Source: Euphorbia lathyris (taxonomy: Eukaryota; Streptophyta; Magnoliopsida; Malpighiales; Euphorbiaceae). From it: a DNA stretch of 64,000 nt. The stretch lies in the NCBI RefSeq assembly GCF_963576675.1, contig NC_088912.1, positions 12,361,001-12,425,000 on the forward strand, given 5' to 3'. Below the pieces are notes generated by a model that saw only the letters and a program-made list of their open reading frames with translations, was not told the DNA's origin and did no database searches. Shown piece by piece: positions 22,738 through 32,890 of the stretch; the first letter of the stretch is position 1, and each line of letters begins with the position of its first letter. The translations under genes were made by a program, and so were the position numbers.

Positions 22738-23104
22738 CAAACAGACGGTAGCACTTGAAATCAGCGAGTCATCTAGAGAACGATGCGCGAGCCATTCAAA
22801 TGGTGACCGCAATCAGGCCCTTTGGGTTTTTCTTTTCAGTTGATGAATCTGTCCAGGTCCTAGCATTCACAAAAAGAAAGCGAGATTAAAAGAAATGAAA
22901 TCAAATAAACAAATAGAAATCAACCATGAAAATCACTAACAACGAAACAGATTCTTAAAACACAACCAAATCTAAGCGAATTCTAGGAAAAGAAAAAAGA
23001 GAAATCAGAAAGCATAAGAGGAAATAAAGAACAGGGATATAGAAATCGGACAGATAGGAACTTATACCTCTGGGAACCACGGTTGATTTCCGAGGAGCCT
23101 GCAT
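22738..23104 (-). other. Spliced-gene-like fragment inside the solo LTR
   Basis: On the minus strand a CT-rich leader (23139-23155) leads to ATG at 23104 (MQAPRKSTVVPR). A splice donor follows at 23067 (GTATAAG), then an intron of 208 bp and an acceptor TGCTAG at 22860. Exon 2 (22738-22859) reads on in phase as GPGQIHQLKRKTQRA and stops, and later has a donor-like GTACGG. An upstream short frame (ATG near 23263) encodes MASALWTATARINSG and ends at a stop. Exon-intron order suggests captured host sequence. No family recognised. Confidence 0.35.
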
Positions 23105-23639
23105 GTTCAGATCATAAGAGTACCAGGCACCGATTTAAACGAGAGAGAGAGAGAGAGTAGAACGGCGACCACTAGGAGGGGTAGGCGTCGTTAGAATCAC
23201 CATCACCGTTCAAGAGGAACCCACTGTTAATCCGCGCCGTCGCCGTCCAAAGAGCAGACGCCATGGGTAAGAGCTCTAGGTTTTTCGGCCCTGGATGAAG
23301 AAGAAAAGTGGCTGGAAAATAGGAAGGAGAGTTATAATTTGGGGGTTAGGTTTAAAAGATTAAGGTGAATCCTATATGAGAAAATGAGACTCAAAATGTT
23401 AGGCAAGTGGGCTTTGGATTGAATTAAATTTAGTCCACGAATTCGTTAAGTTTATTACTTGATCCTTTTTTTTAAATAATTTGTTTGGGAAAAACTAGTA
23501 GTTGCAGCAGAAAATGAATTTTTTTTTATATAGCTCAATTAATGGTTGGATAAAATTATAAAAATGATGAAAGCTAAAAAAAACAAATCAAATAAAGGTT
23601 TTGAAATTGTTAAGAAATTTAAAATCGATCCAAATTAAT

Positions 23640-23965
23640 AACAAAAACGGCTCAATTCATACGTCTATGCTATAGGGGTATGAAAGCGGTCAAAATCAAA
23701 TTGAGGTATGAAATGAACCAAAATAAAATTAAACGACTCAATTCATACGTCTATGCTATAGGGGTATGAAAGCGGTCAAAATCAAGTTAATTAAAATAAA
23801 ACGGCTCAATCCATACCTTTATATTATAGAGGTATGGAACCGGTCAAAATTAAAATTAAAATTAATGAAATGGCTCCGATTTATACGCCTATGCTATTGG
23901 GGTATGAAAGTAGTCAAAATGTAACTAACTCAAATTAAATGGTCCAAACCCATACGCCTTTATTA
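23640..23965. repeat. ~100-bp diverged tandem repeats in solo LTR
   Basis: CATACGTCTATGCTATAGGG and GGTATGAAAGCGGTCAAAAT recur near 23659, 23744, 23814 (diverged), 23882 and 23949. Confidence 0.85.
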
Positions 23966-24477
23966 TAAAAATATATATATAAAATAAAGAGAAATGAATC
24001 GAATAAATCAAATAAGTTTAATGCCAAAAAAATCACATCTTTTAGTACCAATTTTGGGCGGGGTAGGGTGATTACTCAAAGTTTTCTTCCCTACACGTAA
24101 CCGACAAACGAACTTAAAATCTCTATTTCGCAGACCCCCTTATCCATTAAAATATATCTAATTTCGGCGTCCAATCACGCCTTAATTTTGATTGGTGGCG
24201 ACTCTAAAAACTAGTCTAAAAAACGTAAAATTATTAACTAGTTAAATTTTAACGCCCCGGCGCACGCGCCCGGAAAAATCCCGGTTGCGACACTCATGAT
24301 TGTCATTTCCTACTTTCTAATTGACCCCACTGTTTGGTGTCTTTCTCTCCTCGTTCAGCGAATAGGGTTGCAGATGCTGTTGCACGACATACCCTTTCCA
24401 ATGCTAATGAGTTTGATTCTTTTATTATTCCAAGCTGGCTAACAGCTGCCATTTCTAAGGATCTCGATCCTTTTAAT

Positions 24478-24830
24478 TAGTAAGTTGAAGTATTTTCCTC
24501 AAAAAATAAAATTCACTTTCCATTACTTTTTAGTCTCAACAGCAATGTGAAAGGAACATCCTATTTTCGCATGCACGTGCAAAAATTAAATAGGACCAAT
24601 TTTAAATAAAGAGAGTCGAAGAGTTTAAATTATTCTCGAATTAAGGCCAAAAATATTTTAAATACAAGAAAAATTGTGACTGAGGATCAACAATGAATAA
24701 TTTTGTTCTGTGTTTCGTGGCGAGTGCCGAATCCACTACAAATTCTAAATAAAACGAATATAAATGAAAATTGTAGACTTAGCTTACTCTTTTTGTTGGA
24801 GAACTTCTACGGCTGAATTGAGTGTAGGTA
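24478..24830. other. No feature seen
   Basis: AT-rich spacer between the broken RNase H-like gene and the RIP gene's 3' side. Nothing recognised. Confidence 0.4.
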
Positions 24831-24917
24831 ATTGAGTAGTGTAATAAAAGACAAGATGAACAATATAGATTTGATTAGCTATTTATTATTAATTAATGAA
24901 CATAAAACTAAAGGAAG

Positions 24918-25031
24918 CACACAAACACTGAGCAAATATACAGTAAATGCTGAGACCTTCTTTATTGTTAAAATCACACAAACTCTTAGCAAACATACAG
25001 AAAATGCTGATACCTTATTTATAATTACAAT
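24918..25031. repeat. 57-bp tandem duplication in the RIP 3' region
   Basis: CACACAAAC...AGCAAA(T/C)ATACAG(T/A)AAATGCTGA occurs at 24918 and again about 57 bp later, with roughly eight differences. It lies downstream of the RIP stop, likely in its 3' untranslated region. Confidence 0.85.
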
Positions 25032-25143
25032 CACAGCCTTTTTAGCTAGAACTGAAGCATTTTTAGAGCACTGGCAGCAACTTTTCCACAGCTTTTTCAA
25101 CAAAGATTTCCCCAAATCTTTCTTGTCCAACTGTTCTTCCAGA

Positions 25144-25950
25144 TCATTTGCAGAGCAAGATTGAAATATCTGGTTTAACTTGTGCAACAGTCAATACATT
25201 GTATTTAGTACCGTTAGCATATTCCAATGTGACTGGTGTTTTAAAATTTCCACTGGTACCAGATAGTTGGATTTGTGTAGAAAGAGCAGCCCATGAGTTT
25301 TCGAGACTAATAGTGTCGCTTTTCGGCTTATACCCCTCTACTAAGCCATTCTCTATCTGTCTCTGTATGTATTTGAATCTTCCAGCTTCTGCAACCATTT
25401 GTATAACAATAAGAAGACTGTTTTTAAAAGCAGGGGTAACCGCACCATTGAAGCTATAAAGTGTATCAATTGCTTTTCTTAATGGTCCGATTCCTAGTCC
25501 AACTGTCGATCTATCTCCCAAAATGTTATAATTGGTACTGACTGTTAGTTTTTGTGGCTTTGTTCCATGAAAGAGGAGACTTGTTGCATCAGAAGGAGCA
25601 TCACTTAAGAAGAAGGAATTGCTGCCGGATTTAAACCCAATCACATATACATTAACAACAGTTATTGCTAATGTAACATTGAACTTGGATTCGTAATTTA
25701 TCAGATTTACCAGAAGATACTGATTAGCTTTTGTGATTTCTGATGACTTTCGCAGTATTGGGATATCATGGCTTTTAGAGCCACTGTCTAACTCTCTTCG
25801 TAAAGAGGACATTAAGTCCCTGTAGCTTCCATCACTGGCAAGATGGGTAGTAAATGTAACACTTGGGTAGTTAATTGGTGTTTTCAGACACGATCCGCTT
25901 GCAATGTTGCAGAATAACCATGTTGCCAATACAATCAACATGTTCTTCAT
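25144..25950 (-). CDS. Type 1 ribosome-inactivating protein (rRNA N-glycosylase)
   Basis: An intact 268-codon frame. The family removes one adenine from the sarcin-ricin loop of large-subunit rRNA and so stops translation; plants use it in defence. I start at ATG 25950: the frame opens 15 bases earlier only at GTG. Residues 1-21 form a secretory signal (MKNMLIVLATWLFCNIASGS). The active-site set is complete: Tyr102 (VVNVYVIGF), Tyr141 (STNYNILGD), Glu188 and Arg191 (VAEAGRFKYI) and Trp220 (ENSWAAL). The frame ends soon after the catalytic domain and no lectin B chain follows, so type 1. Overall style is nearer gelonin-like than pokeweed-like proteins (inference). Activity is not shown by sequence alone. 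Confidence 0.96.
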   Translation of the reverse strand: MKNMLIVLATWLFCNIASGSCLKTPINYPSVTFTTHLASDGSYRDLMSSLRRELDSGSKSHDIPILRKSSEITKANQYLLVNLINYESKFNVTLAITVVNVYVIGFKSGSNSFFLSDAPSDATSLLFHGTKPQKLTVSTNYNILGDRSTVGLGIGPLRKAIDTLYSFNGAVTPAFKNSLLIVIQMVAEAGRFKYIQRQIENGLVEGYKPKSDTISLENSWAALSTQIQLSGTSGNFKTPVTLEYANGTKYNVLTVAQVKPDISILLCK

Positions 25951-25965
25951 CTTTTCAAGTTGCAC

Positions 25966-26297
25966 CTGTTAAAAATTCAAATTAGCCAAACCTTTTCAAC
26001 ATGGAGAAATTTAGGAACCGATTTTAGGGACTGAAAGAGCTATACTTGCAGTAAAACTGGGCTAGTGAAAACTGTTGATACAATTTTAATGAACTATGAA
26101 ATTTCATTAAACTAAATATCGATAAAATCTCAATCAAATTGAAGAAGAGCTATACCCAACTTCTGTTGCAGCATATTGCAATAATGGGGAAGCCATAGAT
26201 TTTTAAATCTATAGAGGTTTTTTCTTATTCAGTCAGGATATATAGAGATCTACATGTGTTTTGATTTTATAAAAATAAAAATGAATACCAAATTTAC
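25966..26297 (-). other. Candidate intron in the RIP 5' leader
   Basis: Minus strand: donor AAAG|GTAAATTT at 26297 and acceptor TTTTAACAG at 25966, 15 bases before the RIP ATG. The intron would be 332 bp and AT-rich, as plant introns are. It explains why the leader next to the ATG reads like an exon start. Unproven without RNA reads. Confidence 0.5.
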
Positions 26298-26436
26298 CTT
26301 TATAAATTTGCAGCTTAATGAACACCACTATTCAAGACCAACAATGATCACTCTCTCTCTCTCAAAATAGCAAAATGGTTTCGATATCTTCTATGAATGT
26401 TGATGATGTTGATGATGTCAATAAGGAGGTATGACA

Positions 26437-26448
26437 CTTATATAAACT
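26437..26448 (-). promoter_or_regulatory. Candidate TATA box of the RIP gene
   Basis: GTTTATATAAGT on the minus strand, ~140 bp upstream of the proposed donor and ~490 bp upstream of the ATG. A CT-rich tract (26350-26363) typical of plant leaders lies between. Confidence 0.5.
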
Positions 26449-26706
26449 TATAAGAGAATCTAATACATGGTGGTGATTTCATAAATTTCTGTGCCCAAAT
26501 TTTACCTTGATTTTACAGTTTACATCTGCACTCACCAAATTACATTCAAAGTGGGTATATAAAAAATCATGTGTTATCTAAGTAATACATTTTTGTATGT
26601 CAATTTTAGTTTTACTTTTTACTTGGAATGTAAATCCAATGATGAGACATTCTTAATATTTCGGATGACAATTGGTTTTTTGGACCAAGTTCAAAGGATT
26701 TATAAA

Positions 26707-27273
26707 ATACTCGTACAAGGGAGGGGCAATTTTACCCTTAACGTCTAAAATAGGGCAATTTTATCCATAACATTAAGAGTCAATAGCAATTTTACTCCTG
26801 AATTTAGCAAATTGGATCAAGTTCAAACATTATTATTAGACATATTTGTTCATTATTCTGCACCAATGTAAGTTGATTCTAAAAAAAAAGATTTAATGTT
26901 TTTGTAATTTAATAATACAATTGAAGATAAATATTTTGGAATTTGGTAAAATATTTGAATTTTTTTTGTCCAACTCGTACAAAATACAATTTATTTTTAA
27001 AATTTTTATTTAAAAAAATCATTGTTTAATCATATATTTGTGATCTGTTGCTAATGAGTGATAAAATAACGAACACGTTTAAGTGTAGATGACAAGATTT
27101 ATGACCGAGAAAATAATTTGATAAATAATTTTTTCAATTGACCCAACTTGTCAAAGTTAGGAGTAAAATTACTCTTCGCTACCAACCTTAAGGGGCAAAT
27201 TGCATCATTTTAGATGTTATGAGTAAAATTGCTCTTACTATAAACGTTAGGAGTGTTTTTAAACCCTATCCCT
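26707..27273. mobile_element. Mutator-like MITE (GCAATTTTACCC family), copy 1
   Basis: The left part has GGGGCAATTTTACCCTTAAC and ATTTAGCAAATTGGATCAAGTT. The right part has their inverted counterparts (AATTGACCCAACTTGTCAAAG, GTAAAATTGC, GTTAGGAGTG). TTTATAAA flanks both ends (26699-26706 and 27274-27281). No coding capacity. The same family occurs at 56901-57312, with fragments near 40757 and 48940. Confidence 0.7.
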
Positions 27274-27281
27274 TTTATAAA

Positions 27282-27591
27282 TTTTCAAAGCAAAAGTTCT
27301 GAAATCTAATTAACAAAAAGGAGCTCCGACCTTCCTAATTGAGAGGTTAGGCCAGTACTTCCTACGTCCTCGAACACTACCAAATAATATTTCACGAAGC
27401 AAATATTACAATAGAGAAAAGAAGAGAAAACAACTAAGTCTGAATTTCATTTGTGAAAATTTCATATTTCTTAATTAGTGACTAAGACTGTACTGCACAT
27501 TAAAGTAATGATATCACAAAAATATTTATGTTTTATAATAGTGTCTGAAATTCACCCAAATTATCAACTTTAGGGGTAAAATCGTCCGATG
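27282..27591. other. No gene; MITE-like remnant at right
   Basis: AT-rich. CAACTTTAGGGGTAAAATCG at 27568-27587 resembles the MITE family at 26707 and abuts the broken end of the Gypsy tandem. Confidence 0.35.
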
Positions 27592-27732
27592 AATATCTTC
27601 CAAGTGGCTCACGGTCTCGGCAACATAACCCTCGGGTGCATTTGCGTCAACGTTTTCATCTTGACCCCTATTCTGATTTTCATCAGACTCCGGTATGGGT
27701 AGTTCTCGACCTGTATTTTTCCTTGGTGGCAT
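27592..27732 (-). pseudogene. gag: Second, truncated gag start
   Basis: Minus-strand ATG at 27732 encodes MPPRKNTGRELPIPESDENQ and about 25 further residues nearly identical to the gag start at 33687, then breaks off at 27592. Its leader and the primer-site-like CCCAGTGGGAC also match those right of 33687. This is the evidence for a tandem second unit. Confidence 0.9.
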
Positions 27733-27934
27733 CTTAAACAACAAATGGTATTAGAAAAGTTTGGAAATAAATTGCCAAAACAGAATATCAAAGCAAAAAA
27801 TACCATAAAAAAACACTTAGTAAATAAAATCGGTATTCACAAAAAGTTATTAAAATTTTGGTAAAACTTAAGAAACCGTAATTTTAGTACTAATAAAAAA
27901 AACGTTTTTAAGTCCCACTGGGCGTGCCAAAAAT

Positions 27935-30166
27935 TGTTGGCGATATTTTTGAAATATCCCAATTTTCAACCTTGATACGCGTTTGCGGGGATTAAAAATG
28001 GTAAAAATAATACGGGCGTGCCAGAGAAGCTACTTCTCAAAGGGTAAAATGGTAATTGAATAAAGTAAATAAATAAAATGCGCCTAAATTACTTGAATTC
28101 TAAACAAAAAGCGATTGACGACCGTTACAAGGACTGAAAATAAAAACAATGGTTTTGGGTCTCGACGTTACTTGACAGGTCGGTCGGAAAAACAATTTTT
28201 TAAGATAAGTACTAAAATAAAGACAATAAAACAACACAAAGATATAAATTTTTTAATTTTCTTTTATATTTTTATTGATTTTGTAAATATTTTTCAAGGT
28301 TTTTTTTTTGTATTACAAATAATAATAAAGCATGAAAATTACAACTTAAAAAGAAATAATAACTTTAAAGCTAGAAACGCAAATAAATCACAAAAACAAA
28401 TATGTACGCGATGAAATAAAATTAACCGATCTCTTTGATGTCGTTGGGATGCGTGAAATTGAGGATTAGAACTCTGGAAAATCGGCTCGGGAGCTGTTGC
28501 GTTGTCCGGGTAATACTGGGCGAATTCGGAGCAGTTCGGAGAGTTCAGGGACTTAGGCAGAAATTTACCACCAAGCTAATAAATCAGCAGTACTTTGTGG
28601 ACCAAAAACAGTGATTTCTTAGGACTTTCTGGCTCAATTTCGGGAGCTGTTGCGTTGTCCGGGTAGTGCTGGGCGAATTTGAAGTAATTCAGAGAGTTCA
28701 GGGACTTGAGCAGAAATTTACCACCAAGTCAACAACAAAATGGGACTAAATTGATGCTTTTGTGGGACTTTAGGACTCAATTTCGGGAGCTGTAGAGGTC
28801 GGATTATAGCGAGACGAAGGCTAATATCTAAAGTTAGTGTGCGAAGGAAGGATTTAGAACTGGAATTTCACAAAAAGATAGACTAAATGAGTCGGAATAA
28901 ATTATTGAAAATTGGGCGACAGAATAATTGTTTGATGGTTGAAAAAACCAAAAGCTTGATTCTGTTTCGTGGAGGGTACTTTAGGGGCGATTTAGAAGGC
29001 TATAGGATGTCGTTTTTTATGAAATAAAAATTGAGAGTTGAAGAATTGATGTAAATAAAGACATTAAAATTAATTTGGGCTAAAACGATCGACTAACGAA
29101 CTCTAAATAAAATTTGGAAAACAGTTCACCAGAAAGGTTGTTTGATGAATTTTTCAATGATGAAAAACTCAAAAGCTTGTTTCTGGGTCTTTTTAAGAAT
29201 GACTCGAAAATGGGGTTTCGGTGATCTTGGTTTCACGGAAAATGCTTGAAGCTTTGAAGAACTTAATAATGGCAAAATTTGGTTTAGACTAAGAAAGCTT
29301 GAACCGAGGATTGTGTAATGATTTTACTGACTTAACTAAGAGATTGCAAAAAAACGATTTGATTAAACTAAATGAAAATTGAAAGCTTTTCTGAGGAACT
29401 GAAGATTAAAGAACTAATTCTGGGAATTGAGACCTTGTTTAGACTAATTAGATGCTAAAGAACGATTTCTACGAATCTAAGGATTGATAAAGAGGCCGAC
29501 TTTGGCAGAGAATTTGAGAGAAAAATTTGAGTTGTCTGTGTTTGATTGATTTTTGAGTGGGGTTGATTGATTTTTGAGTGGGGGTTGGAATGAAAGATTT
29601 GAGCTCTATTTATAGGATTTTGAGCAACAAATCCCATGTTAGTGGCCCTTATTTTTCTCAAACATGATCCCACTACCTTCCCATGAGTTAGAGAAAGAAA
29701 ATGGGTGAGTGGGGAGTTGGAAATATGGAGGTAATGCCGTTGAATATGTCCTGGTATGTGAAGACAAGTTCAAACCCGTTTTTCTGCACTACTTCTCTTT
29801 GAAAAATTCTACTGGCTTCGTTTCAGCTCCGTTTTGCTCCGTTTTTGACATTCCGGAAAGCTAACATCCCGAGCTTTCTGAAACAAATAATAGTTGTCTG
29901 ATATCTTGCTGTTTCGGGGTCCGTTTTCATCGTTGAAGTTGCTGGACGGGTTACTGAAAAAATGGTGCAAATTTACCCCTGATTTTTATTATTTCTTTTT
30001 CTTTTCTTTTTATTTCTATTTTCTTTTTATAATAATCTTTTGATATTATTTTCTATTTTTATCACATTTTTATTTGATTGCAAAATGAATTTAATTAAAA
30101 TAAAATAACTATAGACTAAAAATTATAACCTATGCTAAAATACAAAAATTTAATTAGCCCCCAACA
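27935..30166 (-). repeat. Gypsy LTR, left copy (2232 bp)
   Basis: Plus-strand edges TGTTGGCGATATTT and CCCCCAACA. Collinear with 33891-36040, with mostly single-base changes plus three indels; for example ~95 bp near 29535 is absent from the right copy, and ~60 bp near 35150 is absent here. It includes two ~155-bp internal repeats (28480-28795) with GGGAGCTGTTGCGTTGTCCG. Confidence 0.95.
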
Positions 30167-30186
30167 ATTGCCCCCCTATTTTATGT
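30167..30186 (-). other. Polypurine tract
   Basis: On the minus strand AAAATAGGGGGGCAAT directly precedes the LTR start TGTTGGGGGC, the usual plus-strand priming site. Confidence 0.8.
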
Positions 30187-30771
30187 GTAAACGATTTGAA
30201 AATGAATTTTGCACATAAAATAAGTCCTTTATTTATTTTTATTTTTCTTTACCCGTCAGTACCGATTTGTTGAAGCTGAAATTTGTTTAACTCCGTCTAT
30301 GAATTCGCGACTTCACTTCCATTGTTAATAAACTTCTTTGAGCTACTGACTGGCGGAAATAAATTGAATTGTCACTTCTTTTTCACAAGAATCATGATTG
30401 GGTAATATCCGTCTTGAACCTCTTGAGCTTGGAGTTGAGAATCCATTTGATGATATGGATATATCGTACATGACGGAACCTGCCCCCTGACGTCTTCGAG
30501 CTTGGATGCTATCGGTGTTGCACATGTTGTTGTCTCGTATTTGATGGGGACAAAACTGAGCGAGTGGACGGCGGATCAGGTGGAAAATGCTACACCGAGC
30601 TTCTTTGTAGCGATTGCTTTTTTTTTATCTCTCACAACTTTTTTTATTCTTTTTTTTTTTACATGTAAATGGACTTTTATTGTTTTTCTTTATTTTTATT
30701 TTTCTTTTCGTTTATGTCTTTTGTCATTTCATTTTTTTTTACGCTTCTATTTTTTTTTTTTAGAATACTAA
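30187..30771 (-). other. Post-protease region of the Gypsy element
   Basis: Where RT would begin in a complete element there is purine-rich low-complexity sequence (30600-30770) and a short spacer. A 60-codon minus frame (30343-30525) has no recognisable domain. Confidence 0.6.
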
Positions 30772-31359
30772 TCATTGAACCTTTTCGATGAGAGGCTCAT
30801 TGCCAATCGGCCTACGGTAAGGCACAATGGTGTTTGACTTTTTCTTGCCTTTGGTCTTGATTTTGATTGGGCCAATGCTATCTTCGTATAATTGAGACTC
30901 CACCATATCCGAATGTGTCTCAAATGGTTTTTCGTTTGCCTTAATCACCTCGATGCCGTTTCCTTTCCAACGTAATAAAAGTTGGTGCAAGGATGACGGA
31001 ATGCACGAGTTGGAGTGGATCCAATCTCGTCCAAGCAATGCTTGGTAACTCATCGTTGAATTGACTATAAAGAATGCCGAAGTTGTGGTCTGATTACCGA
31101 CGGTAAGTTGCATAGGTAAAACCCCATAGGTTTTAGCAATTTCGCCAGTAAAAGCCGAGACAGAAATTTCTAAGGTCATTATGTCGCCTACGGATTTCCC
31201 GAGAGCTAGTGCCATCTTTAATGGCATAATATTAACGGCTGATCCATTATCAACTAGAACTCTCGATAAAGGCTTGCCATCAACGTGTGCTTTGACGTAT
31301 AATGGCTTAATGTGTCGTGTCATCTTTAGAGTGGGTTTGTCAAAATAAACCCGCTTCAT
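30772..31359 (-). pseudogene. Gypsy retropepsin-like aspartic protease
   Basis: 195-codon minus frame. The active-site loop is VLVDNGSAVNIMP: the family's D-T/S-G is D-N-G here, as in many plant Gypsy elements. A hydrophobic strand follows, then the flap region, then YQALLGRDWIH, the second conserved block of Tat-like proteases. It would cut the element's gag precursor. It begins after a frame break from the preceding segment (31360-31440). A lysine-rich tail ends at the stop codon at 30772. Intact over the catalytic domain, but no polymerase follows. Confidence 0.88.
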
Positions 31360-31443
31360 CCGATCTTCCGATGAAGCTTTTGTTGTAACGCCACTTCGCC
31401 GGTCTTCTTGAATCTCTTGTACCTCCTAGTTTGGATCTTTTTT

Positions 31444-32022
31444 TTAAAAATTTATTGGTAAAATTAAAGAAGTAGCAACACACCCAGCTTGGATAATGAA
31501 ATCTCCAACGCGAATTTTCACATTTTTCTTTTCTTTTATTTTTTCTTTCGAAACGTTGCTAGAATCGACACTAGACAACTCCATTTCACTTTTCCTTCTT
31601 TTTTCTGTCTCTCTCTTTCTTATTCTTATTATTGCATTTTTTGAGAGAGGTTGTGGAAATTTTTTATGTCGGTTGACGAACCATTTTTCGAGGGGAACTT
31701 GCGCTGGTGGAGTGACGAAACGCGACTGGCCTTGGTTTGTGCCATTTTTATCCTTCGGCTTTTGTTTTCTCCAAGGCTTTTCTTCCTTCTCCTCGATGGG
31801 TTGAAAGGTGCCTTTTGGTACCCAAATTTGTTTTTTCTTTGGATGGTCGGGGCGCCCTTTTCTCTGACTCGAGGTGTTGCTATGGACATTACGCTTAGGA
31901 GGTGGCATCTCGATGGACGTTGCATTTATCATTGTAGCGGCTGGAAATGGATCCTTATCAATCAACATGCTCTCTTTCTTTTCAGGAAATTTAAGCACGC
32001 CTTTGTTTATTCTATCCTGCAC
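31444..32022 (-). pseudogene. Gypsy gag C-terminal linker
   Basis: 192-codon minus frame rich in Lys, Pro and Glu. It joins the gag core and protease and contains MPPPKRNVHSN and WVPKGTFQPIEEKEEKPW, the latter a segment I know from Tat-like gag linkers. No zinc knuckle seen. Its frame differs from the frames on both sides, so at least two frameshifts separate it from them. Confidence 0.75.
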
Positions 32023-32101
32023 CGCATTCTTAAAAACAAAGCAAGATTGTATGTCGTGGCTCCAACTATCATGATATTTACAATAAGTTTTTCCACTGGT
32101 G

Positions 32102-32890
32102 TCATCTCTCGATGGAATGATGTGTCCATGTGGTAAGGTGATAAAACTTTCTTAACAAATAGTCAAAAAGTTTCTCGGTTTTAGAAACATCAAATGTGTA
32201 TTGCACATTTGTATTTCGTCTAACCACTTCGGGAGCTTTTGGAATTTTTGCTAGCATTGGACAAACGCGGGATCCTGTTCTAGTTAGTTCGGCTATAGCT
32301 ACCTCATGTGCTTCATTGGTTTCTATATCCTGATGGTAACTACCTATAGAGTTTTTCTTCCTACGATTATCCTCACACATTAATTCTTCATATTCTGACT
32401 CTTTAGCAACAAGTTCGTAATAATCACAAAAATCAATACCCTGGAATTTCTTCCTATTTTCAAACTCTAAACCACGTTGAGTAATTTTAACAAATTCTAT
32501 TTCAGGAATATTAACTCGACATCTATGCCTCATTTTCTTGAAACGATTAATAAAACTTTCAACGGACTCACCTGAACGCTGAACCATACGAGATAGTTCG
32601 GTGACACATACCTCGGGCTCAGTTCGATAGAACTGAGCATGAAATAATTGTTCCATGCGACCCCAGCTTCTGACGGATTCAGGTTGTAATGTCGTATACC
32701 ATGTGAAAGCTGGTCCAGTTAGTGATCCGGGGAATAAACGCAAACGAAGCATATCGAAGTCTTGCTCCGCACTAATCCCGCTGCATTGGAATGAAAATCG
32801 GGCAACGTGCTCGATGGTAGATTGTCCATTTTCACATGAAAATAAAGAAAAATCTGGAATTCTAAAATGGTGAGGAAATGGGTCCTTGGG
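32102..32890 (-). pseudogene. gag: Gypsy gag core (Retrotrans_gag)
   Basis: Minus frame whose upstream part (before 32752) reads FSFQCSGISAEQDFDMLRL and continues LFPGSLTGPAFTWYTTLQPE, LFHAQFYRTE, LSRMVQRSGESVESFINRFK and RRCRV-like turns. This is the conserved capsid core of Gypsy gag. It shifts frame from the N-terminal part near 32880 and ends at a stop at 32102. Confidence 0.92.

Larger units (their letters stand above)
20801..24292. mobile_element. 3.5-kb solo LTR, probably Ty3/Gypsy (Tat-like)
   Basis: Begins TGTAGATACCCATTTTGTCC and ends CCCGGTTGCGACA (TG...CA). CTCAT is duplicated at 20796-20800 and 24293-24297, and copy A of the flanking duplication shows the uninterrupted site. There is no gag, protease or pol frame and no second LTR, so it is best read as a solo LTR from LTR-LTR recombination. 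Length, GGTGGCGACTC near the 3' end and the GC-rich terminus suggest the Tat/Ogre group. It contains two internal repeat arrays and a spliced-gene-like fragment. Confidence 0.85.
15902..24470. repeat. Segmental duplication, copy B, split by two insertions
   Basis: Copy B consists of 15902-16084, 20022-20800 and 24298-24470. Joined in order, these align with copy A. The breaks coincide exactly with a CACTA element (TAA target duplication) and a solo LTR (CTCAT target duplication). Copy A thus serves as an empty-site control for both insertions. Confidence 0.92.
20414..24477 (+). pseudogene. RNase H-like (RVT_3) gene copy B, split by a solo LTR
   Basis: 5' part 20414-20800; 3' part 24298-24477, ending at TAG. 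The first part contains CNCDAS (first catalytic Asp), GAVLRSSDGSFMACYS, DIVEAIALRQSIRWVLS (catalytic Glu) and LIFECDAKRLVDKF (catalytic Asp). The second part has the RVADAVARHTLSNANE helix with the last Asp, and FIIPSWLTAAISKDLDPF. The frame begins at the ATG at 20414, but earlier codons may be lost, since this domain usually ends a LINE ORF2. Without the LTR the reading would be continuous apart from one stop near the joint. As it stands, the gene is broken. Confidence 0.75.

Noticed and set aside
25951..25965. Five extra N-terminal codons for the RIP (start at 25965)
   Set aside because: The codon at 25965 is GTG, not a plant start, and the sequence just upstream looks like a splice acceptor. 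ATG at 25950 is followed at once by a good signal peptide.
31651..32136. Plus-strand 161-codon ORF in the Gypsy internal region
   Set aside because: Antisense shadow of the gag linker; no domain, and it lies opposite recognisable gag frames.
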